DNA from: Chloroflexota bacterium
Lineage (GTDB): Bacteria > Chloroflexota > Dehalococcoidia > Lucifugimonadales > Australimonadaceae
DNA: 39,681 bases
Assembly (NCBI GenBank): GCA_028874795.1
Contig: JAPPHT010000037.1
Coordinates: 1 to 39,681 of the forward strand
Reading direction: 5' to 3'
Position 1 is the first letter of the stretch, and each line of letters starts with the position of its first letter. Of the stretch, positions 32,528 through 39,681 are shown piece by piece. The notes below the pieces were generated by a model that saw only the letters and a list, made by a program, of their open reading frames with translations, did not search any database and was not told where the DNA came from. The translations under genes were made by a program, and so were the position numbers.

Positions 32528-34480
32528 TTACTTGAACAGGTGCTTCTGGAACCAGCCCAGCGTACGGGCGAGGTACTCCTCCCGCATCTTCGGGTGCCCA
32601 AGCCGGGTGAAGGAGTGGGCCGAGCCGGGGAACCGGACGAACTCCACCTCCTTGTCCAGCCGCTTCAGCAGCGTGTAATACTCCTCGCTCTGGGATATAG
32701 GGCAGCGGTAGTCCGACTCCCCGTGCAGCAGCAGCACCGGCGCGGTGACGTTGGCCGCGTAGGTGATAGGTGAGCGGAATAACAGCTCCTGGCAGGCGTC
32801 CGCCACCGTCCCGCCCCATTGGACCTCGCCGAAGCTGGTGCCGATGTCGGACGTACCGTACAAGCTGTACAAATTGGTGCAGGGCGCGCCCACCACCCCG
32901 GCCGCGAACCGGTCACTGTGGCCCAGGATCCAACTGGTCATGTACCCGCCATAGCTGTAGCCATGGACGCCCAGCCGAGCCGGGTCCACGTAGGGACGCT
33001 CCGCCACGAGGTCAACCGCCGCCATCAGGTCCAGGTAGTCCTCACCTCCCCAGTCCTCCAGCACCGCGTTCATAAACTCGTCGCCGTAGGTAGAGGAGCC
33101 CCGAGGATTCACTGCCAGCACCAGGCAGCCCGCGGTGGCCAGCACCTGCTGCACCGTGGCGAAGGCGTCGTAGAACGCCCCGTTCGGGCCGCCGTGTATG
33201 TCGACCACCAGTGGGTACTGCCACGACGGGTCGAAGTCGGGCGGGAACCACAACCGCGACTCGATGACGAACCCGCCCCGCTCAAAGGTGAACTTCTCCA
33301 TCGTGGCCGGTGGGCACTCAGCCAGGTACTCGGCGTTGGCGCTGGTAAGCTGGTTGATCGCCCCCGTGTGCAGGTCCAGCAGCAACAGGTCTCCGGGAGA
33401 GGCTGGCGACGCCGACATCTCCACGGCGCGGCGGGCGTCCCGGTCCAGGGCCAGTCCTGAGGTCTGGCGTGACCCGCCGTGAAGTTCGTGGGCTCCGACT
33501 TCTCCGACATGGGCCTCGAAGAGGTACGATTCTCCCCGCCGTTCTCCCAGGAACAGGATGCGGCCGTCGCTCTGCCAGCGCATCGACGGGCCGGGATTCA
33601 TGGGAGGGAAGTTGACGAAGGGCCTAATGGAATCGTCAGTAATGCGCTCCGGGTTGTGGCCGGGCTGGATGACGTACAGCCAAGACTGCCATGACACCAA
33701 GCCCGTGGGGACATCGGTGGCCGCGGCCAAGAGCCTGTCCCCTTCGGGCGACCAAGCCAACGCTCCGACTGCGTACAAGCCCTCGGACCATAGCTCCGCG
33801 TCGCCGCCACCAGCAGGAACCACATAGGCCTCGGTCAGAGCACGGATGTCCCGGTCATCCCGCCGTCCTGAGATGAAAGCCACTCGCGAGCCGTCGGGAG
33901 ACCACACCCCGGCGTAGTCGTCCCAGTCGCCATCGGTAAGCTGGCTGGTCTCTCCATCCGCCACATTCACGGTGAACAGGTGGAAGTGGGCATCGCCGCG
34001 CCATCCCAGGGTGTCGAATCGGTACCGGATGCGGTGGATCTCGGTGACCCGAGGGGTCGACTCGGGGAGGCCATCTCTCTCTGGAGGCTCCTCGGGAACA
34101 TCGGAGCAGACCAGCAACCGCGTGCCGTCTGGAGACCATGCCAGGTCTGACGCGCCGCCGGCAAGCGACGTAAGGCGCCTCGCCTCGCCGCCCCGCGTGC
34201 TCATGAGCCACACTTGCCGCTTGTCCTTCTCGTCAGGCCGCAGGAACCCCAAGGTCTGGCAGTCCGGTGAGAACCTGGGCGCGCCGTCCCTCTGCCCCTG
34301 AGTGAACTCGACGGTCTGCCCGGACTCCAGGTCCATGAGCATGATCCGGGACCGGCCTTCCAACTTCTGCGCGTCCACCCACGACAGGGTGTATGCCAAC
34401 CGCGACCCGTCAGGAGACAATGCCGGGTCTCCCACACTCTTCAGCTTGTAAACCACGTCGGGCGCAATGGGGCTTGGCAT
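32528..34480 (-). CDS. S9 family (prolyl oligopeptidase-type) serine peptidase
   Basis: A 650-residue protein. The N-terminal ~390 residues form a WD40/TolB-like beta-propeller with repeated LSPDGSR, WSPDGTR and WSPEGDR turns. The C-terminal alpha/beta-hydrolase domain carries Ser509 (GYSYGGYM), Asp590 (GESDYRCP) and His622 (PGSAHSF), a complete triad, plus NPRGSSTYG. This is the acylaminoacyl-peptidase/DPP IV-like type, cleaving short peptides. No signal peptide is present, so it is cytoplasmic and could process peptides imported by the nearby ABC system (inference). I chose ATG 34480 because the propeller starts there; the 38 residues upstream are not conserved-looking. Confidence 0.93.
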   Translation of the reverse strand: MPSPIAPDVVYKLKSVGDPALSPDGSRLAYTLSWVDAQKLEGRSRIMLMDLESGQTVEFTQGQRDGAPRFSPDCQTLGFLRPDEKDKRQVWLMSTRGGEARRLTSLAGGASDLAWSPDGTRLLVCSDVPEEPPERDGLPESTPRVTEIHRIRYRFDTLGWRGDAHFHLFTVNVADGETSQLTDGDWDDYAGVWSPDGSRVAFISGRRDDRDIRALTEAYVVPAGGGDAELWSEGLYAVGALAWSPEGDRLLAAATDVPTGLVSWQSWLYVIQPGHNPERITDDSIRPFVNFPPMNPGPSMRWQSDGRILFLGERRGESYLFEAHVGEVGAHELHGGSRQTSGLALDRDARRAVEMSASPASPGDLLLLDLHTGAINQLTSANAEYLAECPPATMEKFTFERGGFVIESRLWFPPDFDPSWQYPLVVDIHGGPNGAFYDAFATVQQVLATAGCLVLAVNPRGSSTYGDEFMNAVLEDWGGEDYLDLMAAVDLVAERPYVDPARLGVHGYSYGGYMTSWILGHSDRFAAGVVGAPCTNLYSLYGTSDIGTSFGEVQWGGTVADACQELLFRSPITYAANVTAPVLLLHGESDYRCPISQSEEYYTLLKRLDKEVEFVRFPGSAHSFTRLGHPKMREEYLARTLGWFQKHLFK

Positions 34481-34650
34481 GGCATCTTTCCCACGCGAGG
34501 AGGGACTATCGCTGGTTCTGGCGGGGATAGTGTACCTACGAGGGCCGCTGAGCACTATGAAGAAGCTGCCACCGTCCGTGCAAGTTGGACCCATCCTCGA
34601 GCTTGTCCAACGTCGCGGCGGGGCCAGACAGCTGTGATGGTGGTCCAGTC

Positions 34651-34727
34651 TGGTGGGCCGGGCAGGACTTGAACCCGCGACCAGACGATTATGAGTCGTC
34701 CGCTCTGACCAACTGAGCTACCGGCCC
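34651..34727 (-). tRNA. tRNA-Ile2 (anticodon CAT)
   Basis: Cloverleaf on the minus strand: acceptor GGGCCGG/CCGGCCC (7 of 7 pairs), D arm GCTC...GAGC, anticodon arm GACGA-CTCATAA-TCGTC, T arm GCGGG-TTCAAGT-CCTGC, discriminator A and encoded CCA. The anticodon CAT could be Met or Ile2. G1-C72 pairing excludes initiator Met. C4-G69 and C5-G68, recognised by TilS, and the variable/T region TGGTCGC...GGTTCAAGTCC resemble tRNA-Ile2 of E. coli, so lysidine-modified Ile2 reading AUA is preferred over elongator Met. Confidence 0.9.
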
Positions 34728-34736
34728 CCGCCCATC

Positions 34737-34742
34737 AGTATA
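34737..34742 (-). promoter_or_regulatory. Predicted -10 box of the tRNA gene
   Basis: TATACT on the minus strand ends 9 nt before the mature 5' end of the tRNA. No convincing -35 box is seen. Confidence 0.35.
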
Positions 34743-34818
34743 TGCGCGCGGTCATGTGCGCGCGTCATCGCGGGAAGGGACCCTCCGACGGGATAGCGGG
34801 ACGGAACGTCGAGAGAGA

Positions 34819-35772
34819 CTAGTCGCCTTCCGGAGGCATGTGCCGAATGACGGATGCGACACGGTCGGATGTAATGCCGGAACTGTCCAGCAGTTGACCA
34901 GCCACGTCCTCCGGCTGCTCCACGAGCGCGAGCAGGAGGTGTCCCGTGCCAACAGTGCGGAGGCCGCTGTTGCGGGCTATGCGCACGGCGCGCTCGATAA
35001 CGCGCTGGCAGCGCTGGGTCATGCTCGCCGCGCCACCGAACAACGGACCGCGCCTGCTGACGATGTTCTCGATCTCGCGCCTGATGGATGCAGGGTCGGC
35101 GCCGAGCTCCATCACGACACGCGACGCCTGCGAGCGGGAGTCGCTCAGGACGCCGAGCAGCAGGTGCTCCGTGCCCATGTTGGACTGTTCGAAGCGCTTC
35201 GCTTCCTCCTGCATGAAGGAGAGTGCGCGCCAGGCCTGGCCCGTGAACCGGCCGGGCGCCGCGTCGCGCGCTGCGCCGCCGCCGGTTGAGCGCTGCGCCA
35301 GAGCCCGGGCCGCGCCCTCGTCGGGCGGCGCCTTCAGCAGCACCCTCAGGCCAAGCGTCCCGAGCAGCAGGGCGCCGAGCGAGGTGGCGATGACCATTCG
35401 GCCGGGGATGCCCACCAGGAAAGAAGGAAGGCCGAGGAAGGTGCCGACGTTGAAACGCTCCAGCGGGATGAACAGGAGCAGGACCAGCGGCGCAACGACG
35501 AAGACGTAGATGAGCCATGAGTAGCGTTCGCCGTACTGGGCGCTGCCCCGCACCCCGACGATCATCGCGCCGCCCACGACTATCCCGATGACCCCGACGA
35601 GCAGGGTGCGCAGGTACGCGGCCAGGCCGTTGAGCGCGCTCGGAAGGGGCCCGTGACCCAATGCGGTATCGGTCCCTTCCACGAACCATGCCGCAAGGAG
35701 CACCAGTCCCCACAGGACGAGGGAGGCGATGATGACAGACGTTGCTTGTCGCGCAGGAGATTTCTCGGTCAT
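34819..35772 (-). CDS. Membrane protein with C-terminal double Clp-N domain
   Basis: A 317-residue protein. Four hydrophobic segments (about 11-31, 52-74, 86-105 and 117-145) are followed by a soluble part containing two Clp-N repeats: AWRALSFMQEEAKRFEQS ... TEHLLLGVLSD and VIERAVRIARNSGLRTVGTGHLLLALVEQ. In ClpA/B/C these repeats bind substrates and adaptors and precede AAA+ ATPase modules; no ATPase is present here. It could dock substrates or a Clp ATPase at the membrane (inference). The start is uncertain: ATG 35772 is chosen, GTG 35778 and GTG 35838 are in frame, and no ribosome site is clear. Confidence 0.83.
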   Translation of the reverse strand: MTEKSPARQATSVIIASLVLWGLVLLAAWFVEGTDTALGHGPLPSALNGLAAYLRTLLVGVIGIVVGGAMIVGVRGSAQYGERYSWLIYVFVVAPLVLLLFIPLERFNVGTFLGLPSFLVGIPGRMVIATSLGALLLGTLGLRVLLKAPPDEGAARALAQRSTGGGAARDAAPGRFTGQAWRALSFMQEEAKRFEQSNMGTEHLLLGVLSDSRSQASRVVMELGADPASIRREIENIVSRRGPLFGGAASMTQRCQRVIERAVRIARNSGLRTVGTGHLLLALVEQPEDVAGQLLDSSGITSDRVASVIRHMPPEGD

Positions 35773-36291
35773 ATCCACACTGAAGCGGCTGTTGCCGCGA
35801 GGTTTTCTCAGGCACCTTACTTTAGCGTGCCCAACCACCCGCGGGAACGAGTTGGCCTTTCCTGTTTGGGGCTATTGGCGTAAGACACCCCCCGCAGCTC
35901 TCCCTCTCGAGGGACCTTTGCACAATCCATCCCCCCACCGAGGGCCCCCACCCCCGCATCAGGTGCGGGGCAGGCTCTAACCCTGTCCCCAGGAGGGAAC
36001 CAAACGTCCTGACCCTTCCAATCGCACTTCCACTCACTTTACGCAAAGGTCTCCTCAAGGGAGCGGGGATCAGACCCCTGAGAGATGTTTCGACTCCGCT
36101 GCGCTCCGCTCAACATGACAATGCCACCCTCACCACCGGCGTGGTGAGGCGAGGCGTCCATCTGGCAGCGGCGGGGCGGCGGCGATAAGATGATGCACCG
36201 TCAGAACCAGGAGGGGGTCCCTGCCTGCGCAGGAAGGACGGGTCGCACGCCGTCGAGGACGCCCGCCAAACCGAAGGAGCCAACCGCAGAG
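35773..36291. repeat. Intergenic repeat cluster upstream of fumC
   Basis: It contains the inverted-repeat element of 35911-36053 (separate entry), a CCTGAGAGATGTTTCGACTC...CAACATGACA unit (36076-36121) and a degenerate REP hairpin GTCCCTGCCTGCGCAGGAAGGACGG (about 36218-36242). Between 36122 and 36215 there is a short CACCACCGGCGTGGTG hairpin (36131-36146). No gene seen. Confidence 0.55.
35911..36053. mobile_element. Second-family inverted-repeat element, copy at 36 kb
   Basis: It starts GGGACCTTTGCACAA and ends in the complement of GAGACCTTTGCGTAA. It aligns closely with 19181-19326 along its whole length: CCACCGAGGGCCC, CCCCGCATCAGGTGCGGGG with CAGGCTCTAACCC, then CCTGACCCTTCCAATCGCAC and TTCCACTCACTT. 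The flanks CTCGA and CTCAA look like a diverged duplication of a hairpin loop. Confidence 0.6.
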
Positions 36292-37704
36292 ATGACCGAC
36301 ACGAGAGCGACACGGATCGAGAAGGACACCATGGGGGAGATGGAGGTGCCCGCGGACGCCTACTGGGGCGCGTCCACGCAGCGCGCCGTGCTCAACTTCC
36401 CCATCAGCAACCTGCGCTACCCTCCCGCTTTCATCCACATGCTCGGCCGCATCAAGCGGGCCGCCGCGCGGACCAATCTCGCACTCGGGCTGCTCGACCA
36501 GGCCGTCGCCGACAGCATCGAGGCCGCGGCGACCGAGGTGGTCGACGGGAAGTGGGACGAGCACTTCGTGGTGGACCTCTTCCAGACCGGCTCCGGCACG
36601 TCAACCAACACGAATGCGAACGAGGTCATCGCCCGTCGCGCCCGCGAACTGACGCCGGGCGTGAACGTCCACCCCAACGACCACGTCAACATGGCGCAGT
36701 CCTCGAACGACGTCATCCCGACGGCGAGTCACCTCGCCGCCGCCGAGGCGCTCAACGGCGAGCTCATCCCCGCCCTGGAGCAGGCGCGCTCGGCGCTCGC
36801 GGCCAAGTCCGGGGAGTTCTGGGAGATCATCAAGACGGGGAGGACCCACCTGCAGGACGCCACGCCCATCCGGCTCGGACAGGAGTTCGCCGGGTACGCC
36901 AGCCAGTTGGAGTTGAGTATCGCGCGCCTGCGCCCGCACGTGACGGCGTTGGGAGAGGTCGCGCTCGGGGGCACAGCGGTGGGCACCGGCATCAACGCGC
37001 ACGAGGAGTTCGCGGCGCGGACCTGCGCAACGCTGTCCGAAGAACTCGGGCTGCCCGTAACCGAGACCACCCACCACTTCCAGGCACAAGGCACGCAGGA
37101 CACGATGCTCGCGGCGAGCGGGGCGGTGCGAAGCGCCGCGGTCTCGCTGCAGAAGATCGCGAACGACCTGCGCTGGCTGTCATCGGGGCCGCGGGCCGGC
37201 CTGGCCGAGCTGGAGCTTCCCACCGTGCAGCCGGGCTCCTCCATCATGCCGGGCAAGGTGAACCCGGTCATCCCGGAGTCCGTCGTGCAGGTGGTCTGCC
37301 AGGTCATCGGGAACGACGCGGCGGTCGCCGCGGCGGCGCAGGGCGGCTACCTGGAGCTGAACACCTACTGGCCGGTCGCCGCGTACAACCTGCACCAGGC
37401 CATCACCCTGCTGGCGTCCGCAACCGCGAACTTCGAAGAGCAGTGCCTGCGCGGCATCAAGGCCACGAGCAAGGGGCCCGACATGGTCGAGCAGGGACTG
37501 ATGATGGCAACCGGCCTGACGCCCGCGATCGGCTACGACAAGGCAACGGCCATCGCCAAGAGCGCCGCCGCCAAGGGGACCACGATACGGGAACTGGCCA
37601 AGGCGGAGGCAGGGCTCACGGACGAGCAGCTGCAGGAACTGCTGGACCCCGCGCGCATGACTGCGCCCGGCATCGTGGAGGGCGCGTCGGGCGGGGGCGG
37701 CTGA
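36292..37704 (+). CDS. fumC: Class II fumarate hydratase
   Basis: A 470-residue iron-independent fumarase of the TCA cycle. Signature GSSIMPGKVNPV lies at about 314-325. Other conserved blocks are FQTGSGTSTNTNANEVIA (with HPNDHVN nearby), QSSNDVIPTA and the catalytic-His block TGRTHLQDATP. This distinguishes it from aspartase only by family resemblance (GTGINAHEEF, ETTHHFQAQGTQD). I chose ATG 36292, matching the conserved N-terminus (RIEKDTMGEMEVP); the frame upstream is repeat DNA. It is followed 13 bp later by a GyrI-like gene. Confidence 0.94.
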   Translation: MTDTRATRIEKDTMGEMEVPADAYWGASTQRAVLNFPISNLRYPPAFIHMLGRIKRAAARTNLALGLLDQAVADSIEAAATEVVDGKWDEHFVVDLFQTGSGTSTNTNANEVIARRARELTPGVNVHPNDHVNMAQSSNDVIPTASHLAAAEALNGELIPALEQARSALAAKSGEFWEIIKTGRTHLQDATPIRLGQEFAGYASQLELSIARLRPHVTALGEVALGGTAVGTGINAHEEFAARTCATLSEELGLPVTETTHHFQAQGTQDTMLAASGAVRSAAVSLQKIANDLRWLSSGPRAGLAELELPTVQPGSSIMPGKVNPVIPESVVQVVCQVIGNDAAVAAAAQGGYLELNTYWPVAAYNLHQAITLLASATANFEEQCLRGIKATSKGPDMVEQGLMMATGLTPAIGYDKATAIAKSAAAKGTTIRELAKAEAGLTDEQLQELLDPARMTAPGIVEGASGGGG

Positions 37705-37717
37705 TCAGGAGGTCGAC

Positions 37718-38227
37718 GTGGACTTCGGCATCCAGGTACGAGAAATACGACCGCAGAAGGTGGCGGCGATACGGGCGAAGACCACCATCAACAAGGTGAC
37801 GCCCAAGGTCGTCCAGCTCCTCCAGGAGACCGCTGAGTACCTGGCGTCGGTGGGCGTGGAGCCTACCGGCCCCGGCTTCGGCGTCTACTACGAAGTGGGC
37901 GCATTCCTGGTGGACGTCGAGGTGGGCTACCCCGTGGACGTGGAGGTTGAGGGCAACGGTCGCGTGCAGCCGAACGCGCTCCCCGGCGGGAAGTGCGCGG
38001 TCGCTCACTACACGGGCCCGCACGAGCAGATCGCTGAGGCGCACCGCGCCGTGCACTCGTGGATGCACGCCAACGACGTGCAGGCCTCCGGCGACCCCGC
38101 CCGCGAGATCTACCTGACGGACCTGCGCGGTATCGGCGAGGGAGAGGAGTGCGAGGCGGAGTCGGTCTGGCCCATCATCCACGAGACGCGCGCCGAGCGG
38201 CGGCGGCAACAGCGGGCGAAGGCGTGA
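37718..38227 (+). CDS. GyrI-like small-molecule-binding domain protein
   Basis: A 169-residue stand-alone GyrI-like/AraC effector-binding (SHS2-repeat) domain. It starts IQVREIRPQKVAAIRAKT, has the central YYEVGAFLVDVEVGYPV strand, then LPGGKCAVAHYTGPHEQI and a C-terminal EIYLTDLRGI. It has no DNA-binding part. Relatives bind or inactivate small hydrophobic compounds or gyrase inhibitors. AGGAGGT lies 5 nt before GTG 37718. It is probably co-transcribed with fumC, though no functional link is evident. Confidence 0.85.
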   Translation: MDFGIQVREIRPQKVAAIRAKTTINKVTPKVVQLLQETAEYLASVGVEPTGPGFGVYYEVGAFLVDVEVGYPVDVEVEGNGRVQPNALPGGKCAVAHYTGPHEQIAEAHRAVHSWMHANDVQASGDPAREIYLTDLRGIGEGEECEAESVWPIIHETRAERRRQQRAKA

Positions 38228-38236
38228 GGACGGAGA

Positions 38237-38370
38237 GATTGTCATTCCGAGCGGAGCGCAGCGGAGTCGAGGAATCTCTCAGGCAGACGCCTGGCGCAGA
38301 CCAGCGTTCCCCCGAGAGATGTTTCGGCTGCGCTTCATGCTGCGCCTTCAGCTCCGCTCAGCATGACATG
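38237..38370. repeat. Inverted pair of a dispersed repeat
   Basis: The left arm TTGTCATTCCGAGCGGAGCG ... GAATCTCTCAGG (38237-38283) is the reverse complement, with small changes, of CCGAGAGATGTTTCGGCTGC ... CCGCTCAGCATGACAT (about 38311-38370). Single copies occur near 2119, 12944, 22825 and 36076. The pair could fold into a long stem in RNA from the fumC operon and end or stabilise it. Confidence 0.65.
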
Positions 38371-38392
38371 AGGTGAGTACGGAAGGAGCAAT

Positions 38393-39681
38393 ATGACAGA
38401 GGCGATAAGGGAGCACGTAGACAGCCACCTGGACGAGACCATCGAGGGGTTGAAGCGGCTCACGCGCCAGCCGAGCATCAGCGCGCAGCGGCTCGGCGTC
38501 CTGGAATGCGGCGAGATGGTGGTGGAGATGCTGCGCGACGCCGGCTTTGAGGCGGGCCTTGTGCCCACCGCCGACCCCGGCTATCCGGGCATCATCGCGG
38601 AGCTCAAGGGCGCGTCCGACAGGTCGCTCCTCTTCTACAACCACTACGACGTGCAACCGCCGGACCCCCTGGACGAGTGGGAGACGCCGCCGTTCGAGCC
38701 GACCGAGCGCGACGGCTACCTGTACGGTCGCGGCATCTCCGACGACAAGGGCCCCATCGCGGCCCGGCTCGCCGCCATCAAGGCGGTGCGCGACACGATG
38801 GGAGAGCTGCCCATCACGATCCGCTGGTGCCTGGAAGGCGCCGAGGAGATAGGGAGCCCGGGTTTCCACGATTTCGTCGAGCAGAACGCAGACCGCATCA
38901 AGTCGGACGTCTGCATCTGGGAGGGAGGTGGCGTGAACTGGGACGGCCGCCCCATGGTCATGCTCGGCGTAAAGGGCCTGCTGTACGTCGAACTGGAGTG
39001 CCGCTCAGCCAAGACGGACTCCCACTCCTCCTACGCTCCGGTGGTGCCGAACCCGGCATGGCGACTGGTCTGGGCGCTCAACACGCTGAAGGACGAGAGC
39101 GAGCGCATCGCCATCCCCGGTTTCTACGAGCGCATACGACCCGCGTTGGAGAACGAGACGAAGGCCATCGCCGCCCTGCCCGACACGTCACGCGAGTTCC
39201 TGCACGACCTCGGCGTCGAGATGGCTGTCGGCGAAGCGTCCGGCTACGAGTTCCGCCGCCGGCTCATCATGGAGCCCACGGCCAACATCGCCGGGTTCGG
39301 CGCGGGCTACACGGGCCAGGGAGCGAAGACCATCCTGCCCGCCGTCGCCAGGGCCAAACTCGACTTCCGCCTCGTCCCGAACCAGGACCCGCAGGAGATC
39401 CTGCAGAACCTCCGCGAGCACCTGGACCGGCACGGGTTCAGCGACGTGACCATCTCCAGCCTCACGTCGGAGCACCCGGCGCGGACATCCATCGAGGACC
39501 CGTTCGTCAAGCAGGTAGCGGACTCGGCGCGCCGCGTCTACGAGAGCGAGCCGTACATCGTGCCCAGCATGACCGGCACGGGGCCGCAGCACCCGGTACA
39601 GCACATCCTCGGCGTCCCGGTGGCCTCGTGCGGCATCGACTACCCCGGCAACCGCATCCACGCGCCGAACGAGAACATCCG
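38393..39681 (+). CDS. M20 family metallopeptidase (partial, runs off the window)
   Basis: At least 429 residues, with no stop before the window ends. A dinuclear-zinc dipeptidase/carboxypeptidase: the first ligands are in FYNHYDVQPP (His84, Asp86), then GRGISDDKGP (Asp117/118), the catalytic Glu pair in EGAEEIGSPG (151-152), and a late His in NRIHAPNEN just before the window edge. A dimerisation-domain segment runs through ECRSAKTDSHSSYAP. GGAAGGAG is 5 nt before ATG 38393. Probably cytoplasmic, hydrolysing short peptides or N-acyl amino acids; only the C-terminal tail is missing. Confidence 0.92.
   Translation, partial: MTEAIREHVDSHLDETIEGLKRLTRQPSISAQRLGVLECGEMVVEMLRDAGFEAGLVPTADPGYPGIIAELKGASDRSLLFYNHYDVQPPDPLDEWETPPFEPTERDGYLYGRGISDDKGPIAARLAAIKAVRDTMGELPITIRWCLEGAEEIGSPGFHDFVEQNADRIKSDVCIWEGGGVNWDGRPMVMLGVKGLLYVELECRSAKTDSHSSYAPVVPNPAWRLVWALNTLKDESERIAIPGFYERIRPALENETKAIAALPDTSREFLHDLGVEMAVGEASGYEFRRRLIMEPTANIAGFGAGYTGQGAKTILPAVARAKLDFRLVPNQDPQEILQNLREHLDRHGFSDVTISSLTSEHPARTSIEDPFVKQVADSARRVYESEPYIVPSMTGTGPQHPVQHILGVPVASCGIDYPGNRIHAPNENI

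Noticed and set aside
34583-34610. GTTGGAC/GTCCAAC inverted repeat as the tRNA terminator
   Set aside because: A 7-bp stem with a 14-nt loop and no T-run; too weak to call.

Overview
The window is high-GC DNA from a gene-dense bacterial chromosome. Gene content and many short palindromic intergenic repeats suggest an uncultured Chloroflexota of the Dehalococcoidia/SAR202 type: CaiB-type CoA transferase, Rieske oxygenase, amidohydrolase_2, maleate-isomerase-like enzymes, molybdenum hydroxylase and peptide ABC transporter. The taxonomic call is inference from gene repertoire; no rRNA or marker tree is available here.

Layout. 1-3.5 kb: thiI (tRNA 4-thiouridine synthesis), a convergent hicBA toxin-antitoxin pair, a class II aldolase-family protein, and an orphan AbrB/MazE-type antitoxin under a palindromic promoter. 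3.8-5.8 kb: a crotonase/CoA-transferase pair for acyl-CoA chemistry. 6.1-9.9 kb: a lipoprotein with four tandem Cache-like sensor domains whose signal peptide is split by an apparent 1-nt frameshift, converging on an NCS2-type permease fused to a C-terminal degenerate GHKL-like domain; the permease probably starts at an ATT codon. 10-16.6 kb: a VOC protein, an orphan molybdenum hydroxylase large subunit, formate-tetrahydrofolate ligase, a PAS-LuxR regulator and a small P-loop kinase. 17-25 kb: amidohydrolase, SDR, a Rieske oxygenase divergent from two tandem Asp/Glu-racemase-superfamily proteins lacking both family cysteines, then an Asp-box (BNR) propeller coupled to a 2-hydroxyacid dehydrogenase homologue lacking its catalytic Arg and His. 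25.3-31.2 kb: a peptide/nickel-type ABC operon (lipoprotein, two permeases, one fused double ATPase) on the minus strand behind a roughly 280-nt leader. 31.6-39.7 kb: MBL hydrolase, S9 peptidase, tRNA-Ile2(CAU), a membrane protein with two Clp-N repeats, fumC with a GyrI-like gene, and an M20 peptidase cut by the window end.

The most unusual feature is in the spaces between genes. Several families of small hairpin repeats recur. Two kinds of roughly 145-195 bp terminal-inverted-repeat elements sit inside hairpin repeats. In the clearest copies the insertion is exactly in the 5-nt loop of a CCTTCCCC/GGGGAAGG-type hairpin and the loop is duplicated. This looks like non-autonomous mobile DNA with a structural target preference; no transposase is encoded in the window.

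Most genes are single transcription units or two-gene pairs. The functional theme is uptake and oxidative or CoA-dependent breakdown of small organic molecules. All functions are read from motifs by eye; no database search was run.
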